Part shown: one piece after another, positions 52,690-61,692 of the stretch
Layout of the letters: every line of letters begins with the position of its first letter
Numbering within the stretch: position 1 is the stretch's first letter
NCBI GenBank assembly: GCA_006438735.1
Contig: RCZF01000001.1
Location: forward strand, 372,001-436,000
Reading direction: 5' to 3'
DNA: 64,000 nt
Source of the DNA: Sphingomonas koreensis
Lineage (GTDB): Bacteria; Pseudomonadota; Alphaproteobacteria; Sphingomonadales; Sphingomonadaceae
The notes under the pieces: model-generated
What the model saw: the letters and a program-made list of their open reading frames with translations, nothing else
Database searches by the model: none
What the model was told of the DNA's origin: nothing
Position numbers and translations under genes: made by a program

Positions 52690-53481
52690 TTATCCGGGAC
52701 CAGGTTGCGGGTCCTCCGGCACGGTGAACGCCTGCGGGATGCCGCCGTTCAGCGGGAACGAGGCTCCCGTCACGAACCCCGCGTCGTCGCTCGCCAGATA
52801 AACCGCGGTCCCGGTCAGCTCGTCCAGGGTGCCGAAACGACCCATCGGCATGCGCATGAACCGACGCGCAGCCTGTTCGGACCCGGCGCGCTCGAACGCC
52901 TCCCTGATCTGTTGCGTTTCGAAGGGGCCGATGGCGAGCGCGTTCACTCGGACGTTGCTTCGGGCGAGATGGACCCCCAGGTCGCGCGACAGCTGTTCCA
53001 CGCCTGCCTTGGCGGCGTTGAACGCCATCTGTCCGGTGGCGGCGCCCATGCCTGCTAGGAAAGAGGCGGTGTTGATGACCGAGCCTGTCGTGACGCCCTT
53101 GCCCATGTGTGGGATCGCATGCTTGCAGCTAAGCCAGGTCGCAGTGAGAATCGAGGTGATGACCCGGTTCCACGTCTCTAGGCTCGTATCGAGTGCCGAA
53201 TGGTCGTCGGGATCGATTGGCCCGGCATTGTTGTAGAGCACGTCCAAACGGCTGAACCTTTCCGTCACTTGGGCATAGGCGGCCTGGACAGCGGCCTCGT
53301 CCGTGAGGTCAGCGACCAGCGACAGCTCACCAATCTCGTGGGACCGGCGATCAACCCCGACGACGATGCCGCCTTCCTCCGCAAAGCGCTTGGCAACTGC
53401 CTCGCCCATGTCGCCCATAACCCCTGCCACGATGCACACACGCCCGAGAAGGCGGCGACTATCCCTGATATCTTGCTCCAT
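52690..53481 (-). CDS. SDR-family protein lacking the catalytic tyrosine
   Basis: A 263-residue short-chain dehydrogenase-like protein. The start at 53481 (MEQDIRDSRRLLGRV) gives family length. The cofactor loop is VAGVMGDMGEAVAKRF and the next motifs are YNNAGPIDPDD and the serine region INTASFLAGMG. The active-site Tyr of YxxxK is Phe (FNAAKAGVEQ), as the codon TTC shows. Without that tyrosine normal oxidoreductase chemistry is unlikely, so it may be catalytically dead or binding-only. It heads a run of three SDR genes on the same strand. Confidence 0.85.
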   Translation of the reverse strand: MEQDIRDSRRLLGRVCIVAGVMGDMGEAVAKRFAEEGGIVVGVDRRSHEIGELSLVADLTDEAAVQAAYAQVTERFSRLDVLYNNAGPIDPDDHSALDTSLETWNRVITSILTATWLSCKHAIPHMGKGVTTGSVINTASFLAGMGAATGQMAFNAAKAGVEQLSRDLGVHLARSNVRVNALAIGPFETQQIREAFERAGSEQAARRFMRMPMGRFGTLDELTGTAVYLASDDAGFVTGASFPLNGGIPQAFTVPEDPQPGPG

Positions 53482-53659
53482 TATACCCACCCACCATCCT
53501 CTCACTTGCGTGCCACAATGCGCTCCTAAACTCACGCCGTCGATCGAGCCCCAAAGTGCAAGCATTCCTGGTGGCGCTGTCCGCGATCGCACGTTTTCGT
53601 CGATGCGGCTCTGTGCTCGAGCCGACGTGCAAATTGTTTACGGGAAGCAGAGTCAGATC

Positions 53660-54421
53660 TCAGGCCGCCCGCAGTCCGCCGTCGGCGAATAGTTCGACGC
53701 CGTTGATGTAGTTCGCGGCGTCGCTAGCGAGAAACGCCGCGATAGCGCCGATTTCGCGCGCACTTCCGATCCGACCTACCGGGCTACGATCCTCGATCGA
53801 CTTGATGATCGCAGCGACCTTGTCCTCCCCCGCGGCTTTACCAAACGCCAGGCGGAGCGACGGCGTGTCTACCGTCCCGGGGCTGAGGATATTGATGCGA
53901 ATACCGGTTCCTTTGATGTCCGACACCCAGCTGTGCAGGGCCCCTAGGAGCGCGGCCTTGGTGCCGCCGTAGACGCTCATTCCTGCTGGGGCAGCGACTG
54001 AACCCGTCGATCCGATGATGACGACCGCACCGCCAGCCTTCATGCGCGCCACGGCCGACTGCACGCCGAAGACGACGCCCTTGAAGTTGGTGGCGACGAC
54101 ACTGTCGAACTGCTCTTCCGTGATCTTGCCCAGCGGCGCATGTTCACCGATGCCAGCATTGGCGACAAAGACGTCCAATCGACCGTGCCTCGCCGTCACG
54201 GCCTTCAGAAGATTGTCCATCTCCGCCGGGCTCGTCGCGTCCGCTCGCATCGCCGAACTCTTGCTACCCAACTCCGCGACGGAGCTGTCGAGCGTGTCCT
54301 GGTTCCGGCCGGTGATGACGACCGTGGCGCCCTGAGCGATGAACTCCTGGGCGATGCCGGAGCCAACACCCGAATTCCCGCCGGTGATCACAGCGACTTT
54401 GCCGTCCAATAGATGAGTCAT
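53660..54421 (-). CDS. SDR-family oxidoreductase
   Basis: A 253-residue classical SDR with all the hallmarks: TGGNSGVGSG cofactor loop, ANAGIGEHAPLG, Ser in IIGSTGSVAA, the YGGTK tyrosine-lysine pair and the C-terminal GVELFADGG. The Asn/Arg after the second strand (TGRNQD) favours NADP(H). It lies between two other SDR genes on the same strand. An AraC regulator is divergent upstream of the third, and the last two genes are probably co-transcribed. Confidence 0.92.
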   Translation of the reverse strand: MTHLLDGKVAVITGGNSGVGSGIAQEFIAQGATVVITGRNQDTLDSSVAELGSKSSAMRADATSPAEMDNLLKAVTARHGRLDVFVANAGIGEHAPLGKITEEQFDSVVATNFKGVVFGVQSAVARMKAGGAVVIIGSTGSVAAPAGMSVYGGTKAALLGALHSWVSDIKGTGIRINILSPGTVDTPSLRLAFGKAAGEDKVAAIIKSIEDRSPVGRIGSAREIGAIAAFLASDAANYINGVELFADGGLRAA

Positions 54422-54451
54422 GTCAATTCGCCTATGTAGATTGAAGTCGGT

Positions 54452-55186
54452 TCACGCTTGCGCGGTGGGACGAATGACGATGCTGCCGACATCGACCTCG
54501 AGGGGTTGCTCCAGCGCGAAGAGGATACCCCGGGCAATGGCGACAGGCGGGATGGCGATGTCGCCCATCTGCTTCGCGATCGCTTCCTTGGCCTTCTCGT
54601 CGGTGATGGAGTCGCCGAAGTTGGTCGCGATCATGCCCGGCGACACTTCGGTCACGCGAAGGTTAGGACCCGCCTCCTGCCGCAGCGCCTCCGTAAGGGT
54701 CCGCACCGCATTCTTGGTGGCGGCATAAACTCCCATCGTTGGCAGGATCTTGATGCCGGCCGTCGAGATGACATTGATCACGTGACCGCTTCCCTGCCGC
54801 GCGAAGACGGGAAGGGCCGCGGCGATGCCGTAGAGCGTGCCGCGGAGGTTGACGTCGATCATGGCGTCCCAGTCGTCGACGCAGAGCGCATCGAGGCGCG
54901 ACAGCGGGCCGATCCCGGCGTTGTTCACGATGGCGTCGAGTCGGCCGGTCTTTTCGATCGCGAGCGCGACCAGCGCCGCGATGTCGGTTCGGATGCGAAC
55001 GTCGGTGACCTTGAACACGGCCTTCCCGCCAGTGGCGGCGATTTCGTCTGCGGTCGCCGCAAGCGCGTCCTCGCTGCGGGCGCCCAGCACGACGAAGGCA
55101 CCGCGCTCAGCAAGAAGTCTCGCGGTCGCGCGGCCGATGCCGCTACTCGCGCCGGTGATGACGACGACTTTACCTTGGATACTCAT
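54452..55186 (-). CDS. SDR-family oxidoreductase
   Basis: A 244-residue classical SDR. GAGGAG lies before the ATG at 55186. The cofactor loop is TGASSGIGRA, followed by VNNAGIGPLSRLD, Ser in VISTAGIK and the YAATK pair. The C-terminus VDVGSIVIRPTAQA is typical of the subgroup of small NADP-dependent reductases related to YdfG. It is divergent from the AraC-type regulator at 55239 with about 50 bases between, so that regulator most probably controls it and the adjoining SDR. Confidence 0.92.
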   Translation of the reverse strand: MSIQGKVVVITGASSGIGRATARLLAERGAFVVLGARSEDALAATADEIAATGGKAVFKVTDVRIRTDIAALVALAIEKTGRLDAIVNNAGIGPLSRLDALCVDDWDAMIDVNLRGTLYGIAAALPVFARQGSGHVINVISTAGIKILPTMGVYAATKNAVRTLTEALRQEAGPNLRVTEVSPGMIATNFGDSITDEKAKEAIAKQMGDIAIPPVAIARGILFALEQPLEVDVGSIVIRPTAQA

Positions 55187-55238
55187 GGCCGTTCTCCTCA
55201 CGACCGATATGGGCATTTGGCGCAAGACTCTCTATGCG

Positions 55239-56165
55239 ATGAAGTCTATGAATGTGTCGTCATCGTCCAAGGCAGTGCCTGACCCGTTATCCGATGCACT
55301 TCTGGTGCTGGGCGCGACGGTGTCGCGGCGAACACGTCTCGAGGCTTCTGGGGACTGGGCGCTCGCCTTCCCGGCGCTAGACCGGCTGAAGTTCGTGGCC
55401 TTCCTGCGCGGAGCTGCGTGGATCATCCTCCCCGGCGCCGCCGCTCAGCGGATGATAGAAGGCGACGTCTGCCTGCTTGGCCGTACTCCATACGGATTGG
55501 CCAGCGATCCCGGAGTGGAGCCGGTCGATGGCCAAGCCTTTTACGTTGACCAGGACGTTGCGCGCATTGGCGGTAGCGACACCATTGTGCTCGGTGGGAC
55601 CGTGTCGTTCGGCGTCGAGAATGCCAGCTTCCTGCTGGATCGATTACCTGACTTTCTGCTTGTTCCGCGATCCTCGGCCGCATCCGGTGCGATCGCCACC
55701 ATCCTTGCCTTGATGGACGGCGAGCTTGCACGAAGCACGATTGGGGGCGAGATCGTGAGCGCTCGCCTGGCCGACATATTGCTGGTCGAGGCGATCCGCG
55801 CCTTTTCGCACGGCGGGGCACCGGTCGAGATCGGGTGGCTGGGTGCCTTGTCGGATCCCCGGCTGGGTCGGGCCCTTTATGCCATCCACGGGGATGTCGC
55901 GCATCCGTGGACCGTCGATAATCTCGCCGGCGTTGCCGGAATGTCGCGGGCTGCCTTTGCTGCCGAATTTACGCGGCGGGTGGGACAGCCTCCGCTCGCC
56001 TACGTTCGGACATGGCGGATGACCATCGCGCGCGCCGCGCTGACGCGAGGCGACGTCACGATATCGAGCATAGCAGGGATGGTCGGATATTCCTCGCTGA
56101 GCGCCTTCGCCTTCGCTTTCCGTAGCGCCTTCGGATTATCTCCACGGGCCTATGCTCGCCAATAA
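55239..56165 (+). CDS. AraC-family transcriptional regulator with cupin-type N-terminus
   Basis: About 308 residues. The N-terminal cupin-like domain (LVLGATVSRRTRLEASGDWA, ILPGAAAQRMIEGDVCLLGR) is of the AraC cupin_6 type. The C-terminal 100 residues contain two helix-turn-helices (TVDNLAGVAGMSRAAFAAEF and ISSIAGMVGYSSLSAFAFAF). In-frame ATGs at 55209, 55239 and 55248 are all possible; 55239 is taken because it avoids the divergent gene's leader. It probably activates the SDR genes opposite. Confidence 0.9.
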   Translation: MKSMNVSSSSKAVPDPLSDALLVLGATVSRRTRLEASGDWALAFPALDRLKFVAFLRGAAWIILPGAAAQRMIEGDVCLLGRTPYGLASDPGVEPVDGQAFYVDQDVARIGGSDTIVLGGTVSFGVENASFLLDRLPDFLLVPRSSAASGAIATILALMDGELARSTIGGEIVSARLADILLVEAIRAFSHGGAPVEIGWLGALSDPRLGRALYAIHGDVAHPWTVDNLAGVAGMSRAAFAAEFTRRVGQPPLAYVRTWRMTIARAALTRGDVTISSIAGMVGYSSLSAFAFAFRSAFGLSPRAYARQ

Positions 56166-56586
56166 TGAGGCAACCAATCGCTCAATCCCAACAGGAATTT
56201 ATGTTTGCCTGCGATGTGTTCTAGGCAACGTGGCTAAACGGTGTCTGGTTGTCGCCGCGGTTAGGGCGAGAGTCGATCCAGATAGCTGCGGCCCTAAATA
56301 GATTTGTTGAAAGCGCTGCGTCTTAAAGCGGGCGCTCATACCGGTTGCTCGCTCAGCAAGTTAGTTTTCTAGGAAATCGCCAGCCGAGATTGATGGTCGA
56401 GTCATGCTTCAGTCGTTACGCGGTCACCGGCAACGCGGCGAAGTAGCATCCGCTTCCTCCTTGGCCGGATCCGAGACGCTCTGACCGCGACGATCGGCGG
56501 CTTTTGGGTGGAACACGGCCTGTCCGCTTGCCGGCATAGGTGGCCGTAAGCGACCATCGCTGATCGCGGCCGCGGCCGCGTTTCGT
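56166..56586. other. Intergenic stretch, no gene seen
   Basis: About 420 bases, locally AT-richer than the surroundings near 56280-56370. No gene, hairpin or repeat can be defined. Confidence 0.4.
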
Positions 56587-57387
56587 TCAGCCGGGACGTA
56601 ATGCTCTAACGTTCGAACGAACATTCATCCAATAGACCGCGAGCAGCGCGACGATTATCGACATCGGAAGGGCGAACTCGACCGAGATCATCGAAAGTCG
56701 GTGTGCCACCGGCCCGCCCTCCAACAGACCGACAGCACCAAAGAAGCCGAACATCACGGCAACAGTGACAACCGCAACAAGTGCCTGACGCGCCGTGCTC
56801 GCGGGGAACAGTTGGCGTAACGTCTGCGGAACGACGCGTAGAAATAGCCAGATCAGCGCAATGAGGGTGGGCACTCCAAAAATCACGAGAAGCGTCCACG
56901 GCGACCAACCGAAGCCCCGTTGCACCGAACCCATATCGCCTTCGAGCGTGAACGTACGAATGGGAACATAATCGAAGAAATTGCCTACGCTGGCGACGGT
57001 GCACCAGTAGGCGAACAGCGCCAGCCCTAAGTGGCGACGCTGGATCGCAAAGCGATAGGCGAGGCGGCTCAATGGAAGAGCGATCAGGCCGTTGCCGATA
57101 ACGGCGCCGGCGGCTGCGATGAGTGCGGCGTCGCTGCCGTGACCGCTTGCGAAGATCGGCACCTCGTTGACATTCTGATCGATGCCGAGTTGCAGCAGGA
57201 TCACCTTCAGCGTCGGGTAGGCATAGTTCAGGTCCAGCGGATTCGATTTCCAGCCCAGCAACCACGCCGTGACGGAATGAGCATATTCATGTGTGAAAAA
57301 CACTATCGCGTGAGCGGCCCACAATTGTGCAGCGAGCAACCCAAGGAACAATGGCCAAACGACGGCAAGAAACGATTTTTCGGTCAT
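56587..57387 (-). CDS. Multi-span membrane protein with an HExxH metalloprotease-like motif
   Basis: A 266-residue protein with about six membrane helices. The first helix runs into FFTHEYAHSVTAWLLGWKSN, an HExxH motif of the kind found in membrane-embedded M50-like proteases. A possible third ligand, NFFDYVPIRTF, lies in a later segment, resembling the N-x-x-D-x-x-P pattern of site-2 proteases. The layout fits an intramembrane metallopeptidase but the family is not certain. No regulated partner is nearby. It is a single gene. Confidence 0.75.
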   Translation of the reverse strand: MTEKSFLAVVWPLFLGLLAAQLWAAHAIVFFTHEYAHSVTAWLLGWKSNPLDLNYAYPTLKVILLQLGIDQNVNEVPIFASGHGSDAALIAAAGAVIGNGLIALPLSRLAYRFAIQRRHLGLALFAYWCTVASVGNFFDYVPIRTFTLEGDMGSVQRGFGWSPWTLLVIFGVPTLIALIWLFLRVVPQTLRQLFPASTARQALVAVVTVAVMFGFFGAVGLLEGGPVAHRLSMISVEFALPMSIIVALLAVYWMNVRSNVRALRPG

Positions 57388-57877
57388 AGGCTTCCTGCAG
57401 GCTGGGGCATGCCTGCTAGTGCTACCAAGTGCTCATCACATCAAGTGTGCCCGTGTCGACATAGCCGGCAGCAACGCCGGACTTGTTGCTGAAATCGGCT
57501 GATCATCTGCCGGCAAAGGCAGCGCCTGAACCAACGTCGGAGGGGTGGAAGTACTCACGCGACCTCGAGGTCCGGCAGTGGGGCGTCACTGCCGCCAAAC
57601 GGCCGGCCACTTCGGTCGGCAGCCGAATGGCCACTATAGACTATTCGCCCCCAGTAGCAGACTGGCTGCAACCGGCCCAATTGCAGCCGCAAAGCGGTGG
57701 CTGAGCCGACGCCCGGTATAGGAAAGCGGCATATCGGTTGCGAATGACCGGGATTGGGCCACAGCCGACAGCATCATGTCGTCAAATCGCCGACTAACTC
57801 GGGATCTTCGCGTCTTTGATCTCGATATTGTAGCCGTCAGACACGATGATGGGACCGAAGACGTTGATTAGGCCGGT
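57388..57877. other. Intergenic stretch with degenerate repeat words, no gene
   Basis: No supported gene. AACCGGCCCAATTGCAGCCG and AAAGCGGCATATCGG-like words near 57670-57740 resemble other gap sequences of this window. Confidence 0.4.
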
Positions 57878-58768
57878 TCATCTATGGGCTTGACGGTAGC
57901 GACCGGGGCTGATCCCCATGGCCCGCTTGAACGCTTTGGAGAAGTTGGCCTGACCCGAAAATCGGCAGATCAGGGAAATGTCTACGAGCGCTTCGTCGGA
58001 ATAGGCCAGCAGGTGCTTTGCGCGGTCAAGCCGGCGTTCGCTGATATAGGCGTGAGGCGGTCGGCCGGTCGCCAGATGAAAAGCCCTGACGAAATGATAG
58101 AGGCTGAAACACGCGGCCTCGGCAAGGTCGGCGACAGTAATGTCCTCGTCCAAGTTTGCCTCGACATATTGGATGACGCGGTCAAGCCGGTGCCGATCGA
58201 GGAGGCCCTTGGCAAACGCTAGTGGATAGCGCGATGGGTTGATTTCCATATGATCGGTGCCGAGGGCGCCGATCAGCTCGACAGCTAGGGCGTCGATTTT
58301 CAAGCCACCCGCAGAGGTTTCGTTACGCAATTCCTCAATTACTGCGCTCGTGACCCGATGGACCGCCGGGTCCGCGACACGACACTCGTACCGAAGGTTC
58401 TGCGGCGAGCAGTCGACAATTCCTTCGTTGCTCACCTGGGCGAAGCTGTGCCGCGGCAGGTAGATATGCAGCACCTCGGGAAAGTCGTCGCTCAGCCTGG
58501 TTGCTTCCTCCCGAATACCGGCCGGACATAGCCAGGTCGTGCCTGGCGTCGCTAGAACCTCCTGCGAAACGCCGCCCGAGGACCGCGTCGAAAAGGCTCC
58601 TCTTGTATCAGCGACAACCTGCGTGATCTCGGCGTTGGGTGGCGTGAAGGCGTCGAATTCCCCCTTGCTGAAGCTGCGAAGTTCGGCCGACAAAAGCGTC
58701 CACGATCTCTTGGAAGAGGTGGCGATCAGGCTCGCATCCCTGAACTTTTCCTGGCCGTGACCTTCCAC
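57878..58768 (-). CDS. AraC-family transcriptional regulator
   Basis: A 296-residue protein with a GTG start at 58768. The N-terminal domain is poorly conserved but beta-rich. The C-terminal AraC domain has RVIQYVEANLDEDITVADLA, EAACFSLYHFVRAFHLATGR and ISLICRFSGQANFSKAFKRA, ending in GISPGRYRQAHR. It is divergent from the histidine kinase operon with about 200 bases between the starts. A 12-base palindrome lies in that gap, so it may influence that operon. Confidence 0.92.
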   Translation of the reverse strand: MEGHGQEKFRDASLIATSSKRSWTLLSAELRSFSKGEFDAFTPPNAEITQVVADTRGAFSTRSSGGVSQEVLATPGTTWLCPAGIREEATRLSDDFPEVLHIYLPRHSFAQVSNEGIVDCSPQNLRYECRVADPAVHRVTSAVIEELRNETSAGGLKIDALAVELIGALGTDHMEINPSRYPLAFAKGLLDRHRLDRVIQYVEANLDEDITVADLAEAACFSLYHFVRAFHLATGRPPHAYISERRLDRAKHLLAYSDEALVDISLICRFSGQANFSKAFKRAMGISPGRYRQAHR

Positions 58769-58898
58769 GTTGCAGCCTCTCGCTCATACTTCCGCGTGTG
58801 TTGCTTCCGCCAATCAGCTTATCGGTGTTTGGACTCTCTTACGACAAATCGCTCGTCGAGTCCGCTTCGTCTGCACCAACGGCGAGTTCGCAGCTATT

Positions 58899-58910
58899 AT
58901 ACGGCCGTAT
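58899..58910. promoter_or_regulatory. Perfect 12-base palindrome upstream of the histidine kinase gene
   Basis: ATACGGCCGTAT lies 56 bases before the kinase ATG in the divergent AraC/kinase gap. Its symmetry and position suggest a dimeric regulator site, possibly for the FixJ-type regulator downstream in the cluster. Confidence 0.4.
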
Positions 58911-58965
58911 CATAGGGGCGCCGACCGCGGTGGGCTAAGAAGAGCTGAAGGGCAGGGCGACGGTC

Positions 58966-60450
58966 ATGGAAAAGGTTTTCACGCGTTGGCCGAGCGAGGC
59001 GCAACGCTCCCGCCTGCCGAACACGATCGGGTCTGACGGCCGCTTGCCGGAATGGATGCTTGCAACGCGGCCAGGCCGTTGGCCTGAGAGGATGCGCAGC
59101 ATCGGGACGGCGACGCTGGTTGTTTTGTTACCAGCCGCGCTGGTGATTGCCGCGTTCCTGCTGCCACAAGCCGCGGCGTTCGCCGGACCACTGATCGTTG
59201 TCGTCGCGGGGTTCGCGGTCATCGCGGCTTTTGCCTACACCCTGAAACGCGAGCGTTGCCTGACCGACAGCAAGGCTCGCTGCGACGCGATCTTCGAACG
59301 CGCCGGCATCTCGATGTGGCTCGAGGACTGGAGCGCCGCTGCCGATGCGGTCGAGACACTCCGCAGGAGCGGGGTGAGCGACATGGAGGCCTATTTCGCG
59401 ACCAGGCCGGACGAGCTGCGCGCATTATGTGGCAAGGTTACCATCAAGGACGTCAACGCATTCACGCTGGAAGAGGCGCGCGTAACGGACAAGAGCGCGG
59501 TGCTGGGCCCGCTCGATCGACTGCTTCCCCCCACCGACCAGACGTTCGTCCAGTGGCTTGTGGCATTCGCCCAAGGCAACCGTTTCTTCCGCTCAGAAGC
59601 CCACATTACGCGACCTGACGGTTCCGTGAGCGATACGCTGTTTACCGCAGCGCTGCCGACGGACCGAGCCGGCTTCGCACAGATCGTCGCGACCTCGCTC
59701 GACATCACGGAGTATAAGACCGAGCAGGCGAAACTGCTGGCCGCCGATGCCGAGATTGCCCGGGCTGCCAGGATTTCCACCGTTGGCGCCCTGGGGGCAT
59801 CGATCGCTCACGAAGTCAATTCACCGCTGGCCGCGGTGATTGCGAATGCTCAGGCGGCGTTGCGCTGGCTGCAACGCGCAAAGCCGGATGTCTCCGAGGC
59901 GATCGAGGCGGTCGGCGCGATCGTCGCCGAAGCCACGCGTGCCAAGGACGTCGTCGTCCGTACCCGCGCCTTTTTCAGCAACGCCGCGATCCCGGCAGAG
60001 CCGTTCGACGTCGTTGCTGCCGCCCGGGAAGCCAATCTGCTGGTCGAGCGCGAGCTCAGGCATTGTGGCGCCGGATTACATGTTCACGCCGAACCCGATC
60101 TCCCGCTGGTCAACGGTGACCTGATCCAGATTCAACAGGTATTCACCAATCTGTTTCTGAACGCCGCTCAGGCAATGTTCCCACAAACAACCGCCAAGGA
60201 AATCATCGTCTCCTTCAGGCGCGACGGTGCGTGTGTCCGGGTTGATGTCGCCGATAGCGGGCCAGGGATCGACCCCCTTCAGCTCGAGCGCATCTTTGAG
60301 CCCTTCTACACAACCAAGTCTGACGGCATGGGTATGGGAATGGCGATCTGTCGCAATTGTATCGACGCGCAAGGAGGCGATATTTGGGCCACGAGCCGGC
60401 CGAACGAGGGGACAACGATCCATTTCACGCTTCCGGCGCATCATGGCTGA
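58966..60450 (+). CDS. Membrane-bound PAS-domain sensor histidine kinase
   Basis: A 494-residue kinase. Two membrane helices lie at about 48-70 and 72-92. A PAS-type sensor (about 103-253, CDAIFERAGISMWLEDWSAA to DITEYKTEQ) follows. The dimerisation domain has phospho-acceptor His282 (GASIAHEVNSPLAAV). The ATPase domain has the N-box QVFTNLFLNAAQAM and G-boxes DSGPGIDP and GMGMGMAICR. It overlaps the downstream receiver gene by eight bases, so the two are translationally coupled. The layout resembles FixL-type kinases but no haem-ligand histidine is evident. Confidence 0.93.
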   Translation: MEKVFTRWPSEAQRSRLPNTIGSDGRLPEWMLATRPGRWPERMRSIGTATLVVLLPAALVIAAFLLPQAAAFAGPLIVVVAGFAVIAAFAYTLKRERCLTDSKARCDAIFERAGISMWLEDWSAAADAVETLRRSGVSDMEAYFATRPDELRALCGKVTIKDVNAFTLEEARVTDKSAVLGPLDRLLPPTDQTFVQWLVAFAQGNRFFRSEAHITRPDGSVSDTLFTAALPTDRAGFAQIVATSLDITEYKTEQAKLLAADAEIARAARISTVGALGASIAHEVNSPLAAVIANAQAALRWLQRAKPDVSEAIEAVGAIVAEATRAKDVVVRTRAFFSNAAIPAEPFDVVAAAREANLLVERELRHCGAGLHVHAEPDLPLVNGDLIQIQQVFTNLFLNAAQAMFPQTTAKEIIVSFRRDGACVRVDVADSGPGIDPLQLERIFEPFYTTKSDGMGMGMAICRNCIDAQGGDIWATSRPNEGTTIHFTLPAHHG

Positions 60451-60841
60451 GTGTTTGGAAATCGCCGCCAGGCCGATCGTCGTGATCGTCGATGATGACG
60501 AGGCAATCCGGGCTGCGCTTGGCCGGCTGATCCGGACAATAGGCTATGAGCCGCGCGTCTTCGCTAGCGGCGAGGACCTGCTTATCGAGATCGACAATTT
60601 CCGACCTGCCTGCGTTCTGACAGATATTCAGATGCCGGGAATGAATGGTCTGGAGCTGGCAGGGGAGCTGCACAGACGCCGACGCGCTCTGCCAGTTGCG
60701 GTCATGACCGCCTATCCTAGCCTGGCCAATCGTGACCTGACGCTCACCGGGAGCGCAGTGGAGCATATGACCAAGCCGCTCGACGATCGCCGTCTCGAGG
60801 CCTGGCTGTCGCAGGCGATCGGCGCCCCACCCCCAATCTGA
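60443..60841 (+). CDS. Single-domain response regulator
   Basis: A 132-residue receiver domain only. The acidic pair is VDDDE, the phospho-acceptor Asp lies in VLTDIQMPGMNG, Thr in VMTAYPS and Lys in HMTKPLDD. With no output domain it should act as a phosphate relay or sink, or by protein contact. It overlaps the kinase gene by eight bases. A FixJ-type regulator follows 107 bases later, so this may be a branched or multi-step relay. Confidence 0.92.
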   Translation: MAECLEIAARPIVVIVDDDEAIRAALGRLIRTIGYEPRVFASGEDLLIEIDNFRPACVLTDIQMPGMNGLELAGELHRRRRALPVAVMTAYPSLANRDLTLTGSAVEHMTKPLDDRRLEAWLSQAIGAPPPI

Positions 60842-60948
60842 AGCGGACGCTTTCGGCCCTCCTCCCGGCAACCTCAACGTTGCGCAAGCCAGGATAAGAC
60901 GCGCCGATCGGTGGGCGGTATCTATGAGTCCATGATCGGTCGACTATC

Positions 60949-61614
60949 ATGATGGGCAACGAGCCAAATCGGGTGAGGGGACTCGCTCCGGCGCTGTCTG
61001 GCACCGTCCATATCGTCGATGATGACGACGCGCTGCGTGCAGCGCTTGGCCGCCTCGTTCGCTCCGCCGGCCTGGATGCCATCGGCCATTGCAGCGCATC
61101 GGGGCTGGGGGAGGCAGCGTATGGAGATCGACCCCGATGCATCCTTCTCGATATCCGCCTTGAGGGTGAGAACGGCCTCTCGGTGCAGGAATCGCTGCGG
61201 GTGGGTGGGAACACCGCGCCGGTCATCTTTCTGACCGGCTATGGCACCATTCCCATGACCGTGCAGGCGATGCGTGCCGGCGCAGCGGAGTTTTTGACCA
61301 AGCCCGTCAACGATGACGTTTTGCTCTCGGCGATCTTCCGCGCGCTCGAGCATGACGCACTGATGGCGCAGCGGCGCCAGATCCAGGCTGACCTTGACGC
61401 GCGCCTTGCCAGTCTGACCGACCGCGAAGGCGAAGTCATGCGACTGGCGATCGGCGGACTGATGAACAAGCAGATCGCTGGCGAGCTCGGCATTACCGAG
61501 ATCACCGCCAAGGTACACAAGCGCCGCGTCATGGAAAAAATGTCTGCCCGATCGCTTCCCGATCTGGTCCGAATGGCCGAGCAGCTTGGCATTGCCGCCC
61601 TTCGCTCGCGCTAG
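60949..61614 (+). CDS. FixJ-type response regulator
   Basis: A 221-residue regulator. The receiver has HIVDDDDALRAALGRLVRSA, the phospho-acceptor Asp in ILLDIRLEGENG, Thr in FLTGYGT and Lys in FLTKPVNDD. A linker and a LuxR-type helix-turn-helix (LTDREGEVMRLAIGGLMNKQ, EITAKVHKRRVMEKMSARSL) follow. It is a transcription factor activated by phosphorylation, presumably from the adjoining kinase. The start could be either Met of MMGN. Confidence 0.93.
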   Translation: MMGNEPNRVRGLAPALSGTVHIVDDDDALRAALGRLVRSAGLDAIGHCSASGLGEAAYGDRPRCILLDIRLEGENGLSVQESLRVGGNTAPVIFLTGYGTIPMTVQAMRAGAAEFLTKPVNDDVLLSAIFRALEHDALMAQRRQIQADLDARLASLTDREGEVMRLAIGGLMNKQIAGELGITEITAKVHKRRVMEKMSARSLPDLVRMAEQLGIAALRSR

Positions 61615-61692
61615 CGGGCGGGGGCGCGGGCGCGGCGGCGCTCAGGCGCGCCTGCGGCGAATAGTCAGATTGGCGACTTTAGGAGCAGGCGG

